From Aureivirga marina (GTDB lineage: Bacteria > Bacteroidota > Bacteroidia > Flavobacteriales > Flavobacteriaceae), in NCBI RefSeq assembly GCF_015767265.1, contig NZ_JADPIB010000004.1, positions 62,001 through 126,000 of the forward strand: a stretch of 64,000 nucleotides of DNA, read 5' to 3'. The notes below the pieces were generated by a model. That model was given only the letters and a program-made list of their open reading frames with translations. It was not told where the DNA came from and did not search any database. Made by a program: the position numbers and the translations under genes. How positions within the stretch are numbered: the first letter of the stretch is position 1; each line of letters starts with the position of its first letter. Shown piece after piece: positions 26,946 through 37,831 of this stretch.

Positions 26946-28286
26946 ATGTCAAAACAATTTTCTGATTTAGGATTATCAGCACCAATTTTAAAAAGTTTAG
27001 AAAACTTAAACATAAAAGTACCAACAGAAATTCAAGAAAAAACAATTCCAATTTTATTGAATTCCACGAAAGATTTTGTAGGATTAGCAAAAACAGGAAC
27101 AGGAAAAACTGCCGCTTTTGGTTTGCCATTATTACAAATGATCGATGTAGAAAAAACGCAGGTACAAGCTGTAGTTTTAGTTCCTACAAGAGAGTTAGGA
27201 CAACAAATTTATGAGAATTTAAAAGCTTATGCTTCCGAAATCCCAGCAATTTCTATCGCTGCTGTTTGCGGAGGAATTCCAATTAAACCACAAATAGAAA
27301 GATTAAAAGAACCAACACAAATCATTGTTGCAACTCCAGGAAGATTGATTGATTTGGTGAAAAGAGAAGCAGTTTCTATTGCAGAAGCTTCTTATTTGGT
27401 TTTAGACGAAGCAGATGAAATGGTAACTTCATTAAAAACTGATTTGAATGAAATCTTTAAAATGTTACCAAAGAAAAAGAGAACTTTCTTATTTTCAGCT
27501 ACACTTCCAGGAATTACACGTTCGTTGATTAACGATTATATGTCAAAGGATATTGAAGAAATAAAAGTTGACATGAAAATCTCTGGAAATGAAAAAATCA
27601 ATCATAAATATGTAATTGTTGACCCGATTGAAAAGTTAGATGTTTTGATGCATTTCTTGTCAAGTAGAGAAGGAAAACAAGGAATTATTTTCTGTAAAAC
27701 AAAAGCAGCGGTTAATAAATTAGCAAAGAATTTAGCAAAACATAAATTTTCTTCAGGAGCAATTCACGGAAGTTTAACACAAGGGATTCGTGATCGAATC
27801 ATGGGGCAATTTAGAGATGGATATATCGATATTTTGATTGCAACTGATTTAGCAGCTCGTGGAATTGATGTGAAAGATTTATCTTTTGTGGTGAATTATC
27901 ATTTACCAGATTTATACGAAACTTACGTTCATAGAAGTGGAAGAACTGCGAGAGCTGGAGCTTCAGGACTTTCCTTGTCGATTATTCAGCAAGAAGAAGC
28001 CGTAGATATTGCAGATTTTCAAACAGAATTAGGAATTACTTTCGAAGCTTATGAAAAACCATCAGCAGAAAATATGGAAGATAATTCAGCTTTACTTTGG
28101 GCAAAACAAATCTTCAAAACAAAGATGAACAAAGAAGTTTCGCAAGAAATGAAAATGAAATTCCGAACAGTTTTACATCATTTGACAAAAGAAGAATTGA
28201 TGGATAAAATGCTGTCGCATTACATCGCAAATCAAACTAAAAAAACAACAGAAGAAGAACCAAAGAAAAAGAAACGTAGAAGATAA
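26946..28286 (+). CDS. DEAD-box RNA helicase
   Basis: A 446-residue ATP-dependent RNA helicase with all core motifs: Q-motif FSDLGLSAPIL ... PTEIQEKTIP, motif I AKTGTGKTA near residue 45, Ia PTRELGQQ, Ib TPGRLID, II LDEADEM near 156, III SATLPG, V ATDLAARGID near 300 and VI HRSGRTARAG near 328. A Lys-rich tail (KKKKRRR) ends the protein, as in RNA-binding RhlE/DbpA-like helicases. It likely works in ribosome assembly or RNA decay. It is monocistronic, with a strong terminator behind it. Confidence 0.95.
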   Translation: MSKQFSDLGLSAPILKSLENLNIKVPTEIQEKTIPILLNSTKDFVGLAKTGTGKTAAFGLPLLQMIDVEKTQVQAVVLVPTRELGQQIYENLKAYASEIPAISIAAVCGGIPIKPQIERLKEPTQIIVATPGRLIDLVKREAVSIAEASYLVLDEADEMVTSLKTDLNEIFKMLPKKKRTFLFSATLPGITRSLINDYMSKDIEEIKVDMKISGNEKINHKYVIVDPIEKLDVLMHFLSSREGKQGIIFCKTKAAVNKLAKNLAKHKFSSGAIHGSLTQGIRDRIMGQFRDGYIDILIATDLAARGIDVKDLSFVVNYHLPDLYETYVHRSGRTARAGASGLSLSIIQQEEAVDIADFQTELGITFEAYEKPSAENMEDNSALLWAKQIFKTKMNKEVSQEMKMKFRTVLHHLTKEELMDKMLSHYIANQTKKTTEEEPKKKKRRR

Positions 28287-28331
28287 TTATATTTTGGTGC
28301 GAGTTTGTAACTCATGATTAATTTACAATAA

Positions 28332-28378
28332 AACCAAAAATCCTATTAGAAACTACAATTCTAATAGGATTTTTATTT
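28332..28378. terminator. Bidirectional intrinsic terminator
   Basis: AAATCCTATTAGAA ... TTCTAATAGGATTT stem, between the convergent helicase gene and a small minus-strand gene. Confidence 0.85.
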
Positions 28379-28737
28379 TAAAGTTTTTCTATTTTCTCTA
28401 AAGCAGTTTCCAAACTTTCTAAATCAAAATCTGTCTCAGAAAGATTTGTATAAAGCATTAATGCTTGTAAATTTTCTTTAAATAATAAACCTTTGATATT
28501 GGCTTCTTCTAAAATTTGTAGAATCTCTTTCTTTTTCATAATTGGTCTGCGAAACACCCAAAGTAAATGATATTTTCCTTCATTTAAATAATGAATAAAT
28601 AATTTATCTTCTTTTTGCATTTGCTTTTCAATTCCTGGTAAATTAACTTCAATTTCGTTTCTTCCAACAAAGATTCGATTTTCAAGATTATATGATGCAA
28701 TTCGGACTTTATGTTTCTTTTTATAATTACTTCCCAT
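28378..28737 (-). CDS. Small hypothetical protein
   Basis: A 119-residue protein, basic at the N-terminus (MGSNYKKKHKVRIASYNLE) and acidic, helical and Leu-rich at the C-terminus. I see no motif that assigns a family. It is a standalone gene, convergent with the helicase and divergent from the sirtuin. Confidence 0.65.
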   Translation of the reverse strand: MGSNYKKKHKVRIASYNLENRIFVGRNEIEVNLPGIEKQMQKEDKLFIHYLNEGKYHLLWVFRRPIMKKKEILQILEEANIKGLLFKENLQALMLYTNLSETDFDLESLETALEKIEKL

Positions 28738-28872
28738 ACTATGATTTTACTGAAAAATTAGAAAGCAAAATTAGACAAATTAATGATTAAGTTTTGCTCT
28801 TTCCATATTAAAAAAATAAATAGATTTTAAGCTGATTTCACAAAGTCATATTTTTAGAATAAAAACAATTTT

Positions 28873-28880
28873 TATATTTG
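28873..28880 (+). promoter_or_regulatory. -7 promoter element of the sirtuin gene
   Basis: TATATTTG matches TAnnTTTG exactly and lies 27 bp before the ATG at 28908. Confidence 0.65.
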
Positions 28881-28907
28881 AGCAAAAATGAATAAATATT
28901 AAAAATT

Positions 28908-29600
28908 ATGAAAAAAAGATTGGTCATTTTGACAGGTGCTGGAATTAGTGCAGAAAGTGGATTAAAAACATTTCGTGACAGTAATGGATTATGGGAAAAC
29001 TTCAAAATTGAAGATGTTGCTTCAATTGAAGGTTGGCAAAAAAATCCGAGTTTAGTTTTAGATTTTTATAATGCTAGAAGAAAGCAAGCTGGGGAAGCAA
29101 AACCAAATAAAGCACATCAAGTTTTGGCATCTTTAGAAAAAGATTTTGATGTAGATATTATTACACAAAATGTAGATGATTTACATGAAAGAGCAGGAAG
29201 TTCAAAGGTTTTACATTTGCATGGAAAATTACGAGAAGCGAAAAGTTCGCTTTATCCAGAGACAATTATAGATATTGGAATGGATGAAATTAAAATTGGA
29301 GATGTATGTGATAAAGGTGCGCAACTTCGTCCGAATATTGTTTGGTTTGGAGAAGCCGTTCCGGAAATTGAAAATGCTGTTTTAAAATGTATAAAAGCAG
29401 ATATTTTTGTAGTAATTGGAACAAGTTTGCAAGTATATCCTGCGGCAAATTTGATTAATTATATCGATGAAGAATGTCCGCTTTTTGTAATTGATCCACA
29501 TATAGAAAAAGGAATTTTACCACCTAACGTAAATTTAATACAAGAAAATGCAGTTTTAGGTGTTGAAAATCTGAAAGAAGCTTTAAAATCTTTAGAATAA
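28908..29600 (+). CDS. cobB: Sirtuin NAD-dependent protein deacylase
   Basis: A 230-residue sirtuin. NAD-binding GAGISAESGLKTFRDSNGLW is at residues 10-29, the catalytic TQNVDDLHERAGS near 85 and HLHG near 104. GTSLQVYPAANL near 186 closes the Rossmann site. The A-x(n)-R-x-x-Y residues typical of class III desuccinylase/deacetylases appear as NARRKQ rather than the full Y-R motif. The four zinc cysteines are absent (the segment after HLHG reads REAKSSLYPET), as seen in several zinc-less bacterial sirtuins. It probably deacylates lysines in the cytoplasm. Confidence 0.92.
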   Translation: MKKRLVILTGAGISAESGLKTFRDSNGLWENFKIEDVASIEGWQKNPSLVLDFYNARRKQAGEAKPNKAHQVLASLEKDFDVDIITQNVDDLHERAGSSKVLHLHGKLREAKSSLYPETIIDIGMDEIKIGDVCDKGAQLRPNIVWFGEAVPEIENAVLKCIKADIFVVIGTSLQVYPAANLINYIDEECPLFVIDPHIEKGILPPNVNLIQENAVLGVENLKEALKSLE

Positions 29601-29611
29601 TAACTAAATTA

Positions 29612-29644
29612 GAAGAAGGAACAATGATTTGTTCCTTTTCTTTT
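29612..29644 (+). terminator. Intrinsic terminator
   Basis: AAGGAACA-ATGAT-TTGTTCCTT stem with T-rich tail between the sirtuin and NAD(P)HX repair genes. Confidence 0.75.
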
Positions 29645-29671
29645 ATTCTAAATTTTTAAATAAGAAAGCTT

Positions 29672-31177
29672 ATGAAAATTCCAATGATTTCGCAAATTTA
29701 CGAAGCCGACAGAGAAACGGTTAAAAGAGAATCCATTGCTTCAATTGAACTGATGGAACGTGCTGCTAAAGCATGTGTAAAATATATTTTGAATAAAAAA
29801 GATTGGAAAAAAAAGCGATTTTATATTTTTTGTGGAACTGGAAATAATGGAGGAGATGGTCTAGCAATTGCAAGAATGTTAGCGAAGAAAAAATATACAG
29901 TTGAGGTTTATATTGTTCCAGCAAATTCAAATAGGTCGGAAGATTTTACAACAAATTTTAATGCACTTTTAAAAAGTGGTGTTACCATTTATCAATTAGA
30001 AAAAAAAGAAGATTTTCCACATATTATAAGTAAAAGTGTCATTATTGATGCGATGTTTGGAATTGGATTAAATCGACCAGTTTTAGGTTTACCAGCAAAT
30101 GTAATTGAAGAGATTAATAGAGTTTCTGATTCTAAAGTGATTTCTATTGATGTTCCCTCTGGATTTTACACAGAAAAAAGCTTGACTTCTACAGATTTTT
30201 GTATTCAGAGTGATTTAATCTTGACTTTTCAATTTCCAAAATTAGCATTTGTACTACCAGAAAATGAAAAATTCATTCATAAATGGCAAGTTTTAGATAT
30301 TGGATTAAATAAACAATTTATTGAAGAATTAAAAGTTAGCGTCCAATATGTTGATATTTTAAAAATTAAATCAATTTATAGAAAACGTACAAAATTTTCT
30401 CATAAAGGAGCTTTCGGGCATGTGTTGATGATGGGAGGAAGTTATGGAAAAATTGGAGCAGCAGTTTTGGCAACAAAAGCGGCAATTCGTTCTGGAGCTG
30501 GTTTGACAACTGCTTACATTCCTTCTTGTGGTTATCAAATTATGCAAACTTCTGTTCCAGAAGCAATGGTTGAAATTGATGCGGAAAATAATTTGGAATA
30601 TTTTGATTATTCTGTTCATCCTTCTGTAATTGGAATTGGTGTTGGAATTGGAACAGATTCGGAAACCATTCAAGGATTTGAAATGTTTTTACATCGAAAT
30701 AAACTTCCTTTAGTTATAGATGCAGATGGAATAAATATTTTAGCGAAGAATAAATTATTATTAAAATATCTACCAAAAGATACAGTTTTAACGCCACATC
30801 CGAAAGAATTGGAAAGATTGATAGGAGAGTGGGAAAACGATTTTGAAAAATTAGAAAAATTACGAGAGTTTACTGTAAATCATGAATTGATTGTTGTGTT
30901 AAAAGGAGCAAATACAATGATTGTAAAAGAAGGAATGATTTATATAAACTCCACAGGAAATCCTGGATTGGCAACAGGAGGAAGTGGTGATGTTTTGACT
31001 GGAATTATCACAGGATTAATTGCACAAAAATACACACCTTTAGAAGCTGCAATTCTTGGAGTTTATTTACATGGATTAACAGCAGATGTTGCTTTAAAAC
31101 AACATACACATGAAACTTTTATCGCTTCAGATATTATAAAATTTTTACCGAAAGCATTTAAAGCAATTCAGAAATAA
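29672..31177 (+). CDS. nnr: Bifunctional NAD(P)H-hydrate epimerase / ADP-dependent dehydratase
   Basis: A 501-residue fusion of YjeF_N epimerase (about 1-215) and the ribokinase-like dehydratase (about 225-500), which together repair hydrated NAD(P)H. Epimerase motifs are ELMERAAKAC near residue 26, FCGTGNNGGDGLAIARML near 53, IDAMFGIGL near 123 and SIDVPSGF near 157. Dehydratase motifs are GAFGHVLMMGGSYGKIGAA near 247, VIDADGINIL near 347, TPHPKELERLIG near 371 and NPGLATGGSGDVLTGIITG near 428. It is encoded just after the sirtuin, an NAD-consuming enzyme, though a terminator separates them. Confidence 0.95.
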   Translation: MKIPMISQIYEADRETVKRESIASIELMERAAKACVKYILNKKDWKKKRFYIFCGTGNNGGDGLAIARMLAKKKYTVEVYIVPANSNRSEDFTTNFNALLKSGVTIYQLEKKEDFPHIISKSVIIDAMFGIGLNRPVLGLPANVIEEINRVSDSKVISIDVPSGFYTEKSLTSTDFCIQSDLILTFQFPKLAFVLPENEKFIHKWQVLDIGLNKQFIEELKVSVQYVDILKIKSIYRKRTKFSHKGAFGHVLMMGGSYGKIGAAVLATKAAIRSGAGLTTAYIPSCGYQIMQTSVPEAMVEIDAENNLEYFDYSVHPSVIGIGVGIGTDSETIQGFEMFLHRNKLPLVIDADGINILAKNKLLLKYLPKDTVLTPHPKELERLIGEWENDFEKLEKLREFTVNHELIVVLKGANTMIVKEGMIYINSTGNPGLATGGSGDVLTGIITGLIAQKYTPLEAAILGVYLHGLTADVALKQHTHETFIASDIIKFLPKAFKAIQK

Positions 31178-31183
31178 AAAATG

Positions 31184-31214
31184 AAAGGCAAGGTTTTTTA
31201 CCTTGTCTTTTTTA
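31184..31214. terminator. Terminator between convergent nnr and corA
   Basis: AAGGCAAGG-TTTTTTA-CCTTGTCTT stem with a T-run; it touches the corA stop codon. Confidence 0.75.
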
Positions 31215-32267
31215 AAACCATTTTTTTCTTTTGAAGTAAATTAATAAAAGAATAGAAACAATTGCCATTACAATGATTGTAGCGAAATAACCATATTTCC
31301 AAGAAAGTTCTGGCATATTCTCGAAATTCATTCCGTAAAACCCAGAAATAAATGTTAGAGGGATAAAAATAGAAGCAAAGATTGTCAGTGTTTGCATGAT
31401 TTGATTCATTCGTAAATTAATTTTTGATAGATATAAATCTTTTAAACCAGAATTAATTTCTCGGATATTTTCAAGAGATTCCATATGAAAATAAATATGT
31501 TCATAAATGTCATGAAAATAGTTTAGAGTTTTTGCAGAAATTAAATCAGAAGCATGTTTGATTAAAACAAAAATTTCTTCACGAATTGGAAAAATAGCCC
31601 TTCGTAAATGAATGATATATTTTTTATTATCCTGAATCAAAAATAGAGAATCATCTTCTGTCATTCCAAAAATCTTATTTTCTAAATCCTCTAAATTATC
31701 ATGAAATTTATCAATTACACCGAAATATTCATCGATAATTAAATCGACAATAGAATACATTAAAAAATCATTTCCATAGGCTTGAATATTCCCGATTTTA
31801 TCCAAAATTCTTTCTTTTACTAAATGTAAGTGACACTCTTCTTCTTCCTGAAAAGTAACCACACAGTTTTTGAAAAGTAGAATAGAAATTTGACGAATTT
31901 TTGGTTTATTAGAATTTGGCCGAATAGAAATTGTTTTAATACAAAGAATGATATAATGTTCTGTTTCCTCAATTTTCGGACGATGTTCTGTATTTAAAAT
32001 ATCTTCTAAATGAAGTTTATCAATGTTAAAAAAACAACCAATATCTTTGACAACATCAACATTATGAAGTCCACGAATATCAATCCAATTTACTTTATTA
32101 TCTAAATAAATTTTCTTTGCTTTCTCAATAGAAATATCTTTTTGAACTTCTAATTTTTCTGTATCATATCCTATATAATCGATTTTCGAAGGAAAATTTC
32201 TTTTTTTTCCTACATAAACCAATGCGCCAGGTGGCATCCCCATTTTTTCGGAAACTTTCTCAATCAT
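31212..32267 (-). CDS. corA: CorA family magnesium/cobalt transporter
   Basis: A 351-residue CorA channel. The cytoplasmic alpha/beta domain fills residues 1-285. Two C-terminal helices hold the diagnostic pore motif YGMNFENMPEL near residue 310, preceded by TIFASIFIPLTFISGF. It ends with a basic tail (YFKRKKWF) facing the cytoplasm. It mediates Mg2+ (or Co2+/Ni2+) uptake. It is monocistronic, convergent with nnr and upstream-adjacent to clpC on the same strand. Confidence 0.95.
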   Translation of the reverse strand: MIEKVSEKMGMPPGALVYVGKKRNFPSKIDYIGYDTEKLEVQKDISIEKAKKIYLDNKVNWIDIRGLHNVDVVKDIGCFFNIDKLHLEDILNTEHRPKIEETEHYIILCIKTISIRPNSNKPKIRQISILLFKNCVVTFQEEEECHLHLVKERILDKIGNIQAYGNDFLMYSIVDLIIDEYFGVIDKFHDNLEDLENKIFGMTEDDSLFLIQDNKKYIIHLRRAIFPIREEIFVLIKHASDLISAKTLNYFHDIYEHIYFHMESLENIREINSGLKDLYLSKINLRMNQIMQTLTIFASIFIPLTFISGFYGMNFENMPELSWKYGYFATIIVMAIVSILLLIYFKRKKWF

Positions 32268-32332
32268 CGTATTCTTTTTAAAATAGATTATCTCAATAGG
32301 AATATTTGGGGAATTTTGTTAAATATAAGATA

Positions 32333-32363
32333 CAAAAAAACCCTCAAAATTTTGAGGGCTTTC
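32333..32363 (-). terminator. Intrinsic terminator of clpC
   Basis: GCCCTCAAAATTTTGAGGG palindrome followed by seven T residues on the minus strand, just after the clpC stop. Confidence 0.85.
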
Positions 32364-32367
32364 TATT

Positions 32368-34908
32368 TTATTCTGATTTTGCTTCTTTTTTAGGCTTTTC
32401 AATGGTAATCTTGATTTTACTATTTTTCTTATCAAAATCCATTAAAATTTCATCACCTTCTGTAAGTTTAGAAGAAACAATTTCTTCTGCTAAAGCATCT
32501 TCAATATATTTTTGAATTGCACGTTTTAAAGGTCGAGCACCATATTGTTTATCAAAACCTTTTTCTGCAATAAAGTTTTTCGCTTCTTCTTTAAGTACAA
32601 GTTTATAACCAAGTCTTTCAATTCGATCATATAATTTGCTTAATTCGATGTCAATGATTTTATGGATATCTTCTAATTCAAGCGCATTAAATACAATTAC
32701 ATCATCAATTCTATTTAAGAATTCAGGAGCAAAAGACTTTTTCAATGCATTTTCAATCATCAGTTTTGCATTTTGATCTGCTTGTTCTTTCTTAGAAGCA
32801 GTTCCGAATCCAACTCCAGAACCGAAATCTTTTAATTGACGAGAACCAATATTAGAAGTCATGATGATAATCGTATTTCTAAAGTCGATTTTTCTACCAA
32901 GACTATCTGTAATGTGTCCATCATCTAAGATTTGAAGTAACATATTAAATACATCAGGATGTGCTTTTTCAATTTCATCTAAAAGAACAACAGCATAAGG
33001 CTTACGACGTATTCTTTCCGTTAATTGTCCACCTTCTTCATACCCAACATATCCTGGAGGTGCACCAATTAAACGAGAAACAGCAAATTTCTCCATGTAT
33101 TCACTCATGTCAATACGAACTAAAGCTTCTGCTGAGTCAAATAATTCTGTAGCAAGAATTTTAGCTAATTGTGTTTTACCAACTCCAGTTTGTCCTAAGA
33201 AAATAAAAGAACCGATTGGTTTATTTGGATCTTTAAGACCAACACGATTACGTTGAATAGCTTTTACAACTTTCTTTACGGCTTCGTCTTGACCAATAAC
33301 TTTTCCTTTAATTAATTCAGGAAGTTCTTTTAAACGTTTTGTTTCCGCTTCCGCAACTCTATTTACAGGAACTCCTGTCATCATAGAAACCACTTCAGCA
33401 ACATTGTCTTCCGTAACAGTTTCTCGATTTAATTTAGAAGCTTCTTCCCATTGAGCTTGTGCTAATTGAAGTGCAGATTCTAAACGTTTTTCATCATCAC
33501 GTAATTTTGCAGCTTCTTCATATTTTTGACCAGTAACTGCTGCTGTTTTCTTTTCCTTGATTTCTTCTAATTGTGCTTCAATTTCAAGAATATCTTTAGG
33601 AACAACAATATTTGTGATATGAATTCTAGATCCTGCTTCATCTAAAGCATCAATAGCTTTGTCTGGAAGATATCTATCTGTCATATATCTATTAGTCAGA
33701 CGAACACAAGCTTCTATTGCTTTGTCTGTATAATTTACATTATGATGGTTTTCATATTTATCTTTAATATTGTGAAGAATTTGAATTGTTTCTTCTACAG
33801 AAGTAGGTTCTACAAGAACTTTTTGGAAACGACGTTCCAAAGCACCATCTTTTTCGATGTTTTGTCTATATTCGTCTAAAGTTGTAGCACCAATACATTG
33901 AATTTCTCCACGAGCTAACGCAGGTTTAAGCATATTTGAAGCATCTAAAGAACCAGTTGCTCCACCAGCACCAACAATTGTGTGAATTTCATCAATGAAT
34001 AAGATGATATCATCATTTTTTTCCAATTCATTCATCAAAGCTTTCATTCTTTCCTCGAATTGCCCTCTATATTTAGTTCCAGCGACAAGGCTAGCCAAAT
34101 CAAGAGAAACGATTCTTTTATCAAAAAGAATTCTTGAAACTTTTCTTTGAACGATGCGTAAAGCTAAACCTTCAGCGATGGCAGATTTACCAACACCAGG
34201 TTCACCAATTAACATTGGATTATTCTTTTTTCTTCTACTTAAAATTTGAGAAACACGTTCTATTTCATTTTGTCTACCAACAACTTGATCTAATTTTCCT
34301 TCTTCAGCAAGTAAAGTCAAATCACGACCAAAATTATCTAAGACTGGAGTTTTTGTCTTTCGCACAGGTTTATTACTTTTTGGTTGATTAAAAGGACTTG
34401 ATTTTAATTCATCAAAATCATCGTCATTAGGAGTTTCAGAAACAGGTGAATCCGTAATATCTTGTTCTTCTTCTACAAGTTCTTTAAAAATGATTTTTGC
34501 TTCTTCATAATTGATTTCAAATTTGTGAAGAAGTTTTGTTGTTGGATCATTTTCATTTCGCAGAATACACAATAATAAATGTCCTGTGTTTACCGAAGGA
34601 CTTTGGTGCACTTTTGCTTCAAGAAAAGTAGTTTTCAGAGCTTTTTCAGATTGTCTTGTTAAATGAATACTGTTTTTCTCTGAATTCACATTTGAAAAGT
34701 TTCTAGGAGTAAGTTCTTCCACTTTTTTTCTCAAATGATCTAAATTTATATCTAATGCGTTTAAAATTTCGATAGCTTTACCTTCCCCTTTTCTCAATAT
34801 ACCTAACAGTAGATGTTCTGTACCTACAAAATCATGTCCAAGACGCAATGCTTCTTCTTTGCTGTAAGCAATAACATCTTTTACTTTTGGTGAAAAATTA
34901 TCGTCCAT
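32368..34908 (-). CDS. clpC: ATP-dependent Clp protease ATP-binding subunit ClpC
   Basis: An 846-residue HSP100 AAA+ unfoldase. The N-terminal Clp_N double repeat (about 1-150) includes [20 protein letters not shown]-1 has Walker [10 protein letters not shown] near residue 236, Walker B FIDEIHT and an arginine finger region [13 protein letters not shown]-like coiled segment near 440 ([16 protein letters not shown]) marks ClpC rather than ClpB. AAA-2 has [12 protein letters not shown] near 565 and [16 protein letters not shown]. It feeds ClpP in protein quality control. It is divergent from gyrA across a 394-bp intergenic region. Confidence 0.96.
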   Translation of the reverse strand: MDDNFSPKVKDVIAYSKEEALRLGHDFVGTEHLLLGILRKGEGKAIEILNALDINLDHLRKKVEELTPRNFSNVNSEKNSIHLTRQSEKALKTTFLEAKVHQSPSVNTGHLLLCILRNENDPTTKLLHKFEINYEEAKIIFKELVEEEQDITDSPVSETPNDDDFDELKSSPFNQPKSNKPVRKTKTPVLDNFGRDLTLLAEEGKLDQVVGRQNEIERVSQILSRRKKNNPMLIGEPGVGKSAIAEGLALRIVQRKVSRILFDKRIVSLDLASLVAGTKYRGQFEERMKALMNELEKNDDIILFIDEIHTIVGAGGATGSLDASNMLKPALARGEIQCIGATTLDEYRQNIEKDGALERRFQKVLVEPTSVEETIQILHNIKDKYENHHNVNYTDKAIEACVRLTNRYMTDRYLPDKAIDALDEAGSRIHITNIVVPKDILEIEAQLEEIKEKKTAAVTGQKYEEAAKLRDDEKRLESALQLAQAQWEEASKLNRETVTEDNVAEVVSMMTGVPVNRVAEAETKRLKELPELIKGKVIGQDEAVKKVVKAIQRNRVGLKDPNKPIGSFIFLGQTGVGKTQLAKILATELFDSAEALVRIDMSEYMEKFAVSRLIGAPPGYVGYEEGGQLTERIRRKPYAVVLLDEIEKAHPDVFNMLLQILDDGHITDSLGRKIDFRNTIIIMTSNIGSRQLKDFGSGVGFGTASKKEQADQNAKLMIENALKKSFAPEFLNRIDDVIVFNALELEDIHKIIDIELSKLYDRIERLGYKLVLKEEAKNFIAEKGFDKQYGARPLKRAIQKYIEDALAEEIVSSKLTEGDEILMDFDKKNSKIKITIEKPKKEAKSE

Positions 34909-35302
34909 AAATTTTTTTTTATATGGTAAAGTTACTAGAATTTATTTATTAATAACATCACATTTACTTATTTTATTTGAAAGAACAATTGAATTTAATT
35001 GATTTTTTTCAAATTAATATTATGTGAGTAAAATATTGCATTCTCTTTATTTTGAGAAAGCTAAATGTCGTCATTTTTATTGATAAAATAAGGTGTGATG
35101 GGGTGATTAAGCTCAAATTTTATTCCAAATTAATAGCTGACAATTTGACTTCTTTTAGAGAAAGTTAATCAGCTACTTTAAAAATAGAAAAAATGTTAAT
35201 AACTCGCCAAAAAAAGATGTGTTAAAATTGGTGTTAAAACACATAAATAACGTATCTTGCTCTATTCAAAAAAAGACTCATAAAAATTAAATAAAATATA
35301 AT
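34909..35302. other. Divergent clpC / gyrA intergenic region
   Basis: 394 bp of AT-rich DNA carrying the two divergent promoter regions. I could not single out convincing -7/-33 pairs and saw no RNA or ORF. A GTTAAAATTGGTGTTAAAAC direct-repeat-like stretch occurs near 35221-35240. Confidence 0.35.
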
Positions 35303-37813
35303 ATGTCAGACGGAGAAAAACTGATTCCTATCAATATAGAAGACGAAATGAAATCGGCTTACATTGATTATTCAATGTCGGTTATTGTTTCGAGGGCGTT
35401 ACCTGATGTTAGAGATGGATTAAAGCCAGTACACAGAAGAGTACTGTACGGGATGCATGAATTAGGTATAAAATCTACAGGAGCTTATAAAAAATCTGCC
35501 AGAGTTGTAGGAGAAGTTCTGGGTAAATATCACCCACATGGAGATACTTCCGTTTATGATGCGATGGTACGTATGGCTCAAGATTGGAGCGTTCGATATA
35601 TGATGGTCGATGGTCAGGGTAACTTCGGTTCTGTAGATGGTGACAGTCCTGCTGCGATGCGTTATACAGAGGTTCGTATGCAGAAGTTTTCTGAAGAAAT
35701 GCTTTCTGATATCGATAAAGAAACTGTTGACCATAAACTAAACTTTGATGACAGTTTAGAAGAACCAACGGTTTTACCAACAAGAATTCCAAACTTATTA
35801 GTAAATGGTGCTTCAGGAATTGCTGTAGGTATGGCTACTAATATGGCTCCTCATAACCTTTCAGAAGTTTCAGATGGAATTGTTGCTTACATTGACAACA
35901 ATGCAATTGAGGTTGAAGAATTAATGCAATATGTAAAAGCTCCTGATTTTCCAACAGGTGGAGTAATTTACGGTTACGAAGGTGTAAAACAAGCTTTTCA
36001 AACTGGACGTGGACGAATTGTGATGCGTGCCAAAACTTCTTTTGAAGAAGTGAATGGTAGAGAATGTATCATCGTTACAGAAATTCCTTTCCAAGTGAAT
36101 AAAGCAGAAATGATCAAGAAAACTGCAGATTTAGTTAATGATAAAAAATTAGACGGAATCTCTAGTATTCGTGATGAATCTGATAGAAATGGAATGCGAA
36201 TTGTTTATGTCTTAAAACGTGATGCAGTTGCTAATGTAGTTTTAAATAAATTATTTAAATATACAGCTTTACAAACTTCTTTTAGTGTAAACAATATTGC
36301 ACTTGTAAAAGGTAGACCACAATTATTGAATCTGAAAGATATGATTAAATATTTTGTGGAACATCGTCATGAAGTTGTTGTTAGAAGAACACAATATGAA
36401 CTTAAAAAGGCAGAAGCACGAGCACATATCTTAGAAGGGTTAATTGTTGCCAGTGATAATATTGATGAAGTAATTAAGTTAATCAGAGGTTCTAAAAATG
36501 CTGAAGAAGCTAGACAAAGTTTAATTTCTCGTTTTGAGTTATCGGAAACTCAGGCGAAAGCAATCGTAGAGATGCGATTAAGACAATTAACTGGTCTAGA
36601 GCAGGATAAATTAAGGGCAGAATATGATGAAGTGACTGAAAGAATTGCCGATTTAAAAGATATCTTAAATGATGAAGCAAGAAGAATGTCAATTATCAAA
36701 GAGGAAACTTTAGCTGTTAAAGAAAAATACGGAGACGAAAGACGTTCATTGATTGAGTATTCTGGAGGAGATATGAGTATCGAAGATATGATTCCAGATA
36801 CAAAAGTTGTTGTAACTATTTCTCATGCAGGATATGTGAAACGTACAAATCTTGATGAATATAAAGTACAAAATAGAGGTGGAAGAGGACAAAAAGGTGT
36901 TGCTACACGAGATCAAGATTTCTTAGAACATTTATTTGTTGGAACAAACCACCAATATATGTTATTCTTTACGCAAAAAGGACGTGTGTTCTGGATGCGT
37001 GTATTCGAAATTCCTGAAGGAAATAAAACTTCAAAAGGAAGAGCAATACAAAACTTAATCAACATTGAACCAGATGATAAAGTGAAAGCTTTCTTGGTTA
37101 CTCAAGATTTAAAAGATGTTGATTATATCAATAGTCATTACGTAATTATGGCTACGAAAAAAGGAGTTGTGAAAAAGACGCCTTTAGAACAATATTCTAG
37201 ACCAAGAACGAATGGAATTAATGCAATTACAATTCGTGAAGGAGATGAGTTATTAGAAGCAAAATTAACTACAGGAGATAGCGAAGTAATGTTAGCATTA
37301 CGTTCTGGAAAATGTATCCGTTTTGAAGAAGATAAAACGCGTCCAATGGGAAGAAATGCTTCTGGAGTTCGTGGAATTACATTATCTGATGATTCTGATG
37401 AGGTAATTGGAATGGTTGCTGTTGATGATATGAGTCATGATATTTTGGTTGTTTCTGAAAAAGGATATGGAAAACGATCTAAATTAGAAGATTATCGTAT
37501 TACAAATCGTGGAGGTAAAGGTGTAAAAACTATCAATATTACTGAGAAAACAGGTAAGTTAGTTGCAATTAAAAATGTAACAGACGAAGATGATTTAATG
37601 ATTATTAATAAATCAGGAATCACAATTCGTATGGCAATTGCAGACTTACGTGTGATGGGAAGAGCAACACAAGGAGTTAAATTGATTAATATCAAGCAAA
37701 AAGATTCTATTGCAGCTGTTGCAAAAGTAATGCACGAAGAAGACGAAGAAGAAAAGGAAAATGAAGTTGGCACAAATATTGAGCTTAACGGTGAAGAAAA
37801 TAACAATCAATAA
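35303..37813 (+). CDS. gyrA: DNA gyrase subunit A
   Basis: An 836-residue type IIA topoisomerase subunit. The N-terminal half has [33 protein letters not shown]-type signatures, the helix-turn-helix [18 protein letters not shown] (the quinolone-resistance region, with Thr at the position of E. coli Ser83) and the catalytic tyrosine in [10 protein letters not shown]. The C-terminal beta-pinwheel contains the GyrA-box-like [10 protein letters not shown] near residue 522, which separates gyrase from topoisomerase IV. The acidic tail is normal. It starts an operon with a TPR protein 18 bp downstream. Confidence 0.97.
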   Translation: MSDGEKLIPINIEDEMKSAYIDYSMSVIVSRALPDVRDGLKPVHRRVLYGMHELGIKSTGAYKKSARVVGEVLGKYHPHGDTSVYDAMVRMAQDWSVRYMMVDGQGNFGSVDGDSPAAMRYTEVRMQKFSEEMLSDIDKETVDHKLNFDDSLEEPTVLPTRIPNLLVNGASGIAVGMATNMAPHNLSEVSDGIVAYIDNNAIEVEELMQYVKAPDFPTGGVIYGYEGVKQAFQTGRGRIVMRAKTSFEEVNGRECIIVTEIPFQVNKAEMIKKTADLVNDKKLDGISSIRDESDRNGMRIVYVLKRDAVANVVLNKLFKYTALQTSFSVNNIALVKGRPQLLNLKDMIKYFVEHRHEVVVRRTQYELKKAEARAHILEGLIVASDNIDEVIKLIRGSKNAEEARQSLISRFELSETQAKAIVEMRLRQLTGLEQDKLRAEYDEVTERIADLKDILNDEARRMSIIKEETLAVKEKYGDERRSLIEYSGGDMSIEDMIPDTKVVVTISHAGYVKRTNLDEYKVQNRGGRGQKGVATRDQDFLEHLFVGTNHQYMLFFTQKGRVFWMRVFEIPEGNKTSKGRAIQNLINIEPDDKVKAFLVTQDLKDVDYINSHYVIMATKKGVVKKTPLEQYSRPRTNGINAITIREGDELLEAKLTTGDSEVMLALRSGKCIRFEEDKTRPMGRNASGVRGITLSDDSDEVIGMVAVDDMSHDILVVSEKGYGKRSKLEDYRITNRGGKGVKTINITEKTGKLVAIKNVTDEDDLMIINKSGITIRMAIADLRVMGRATQGVKLINIKQKDSIAAVAKVMHEEDEEEKENEVGTNIELNGEENNNQ

Positions 37814-37831
37814 TAAATAGACTAGACCCAA

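Noticed and set aside
37492-37806. Long minus-strand frames inside gyrA (also inside ftsY, clpC, the DEAD-box helicase and nnr genes)
   Set aside because: Low-complexity shadow frames opposite well-supported genes, with no family motifs.
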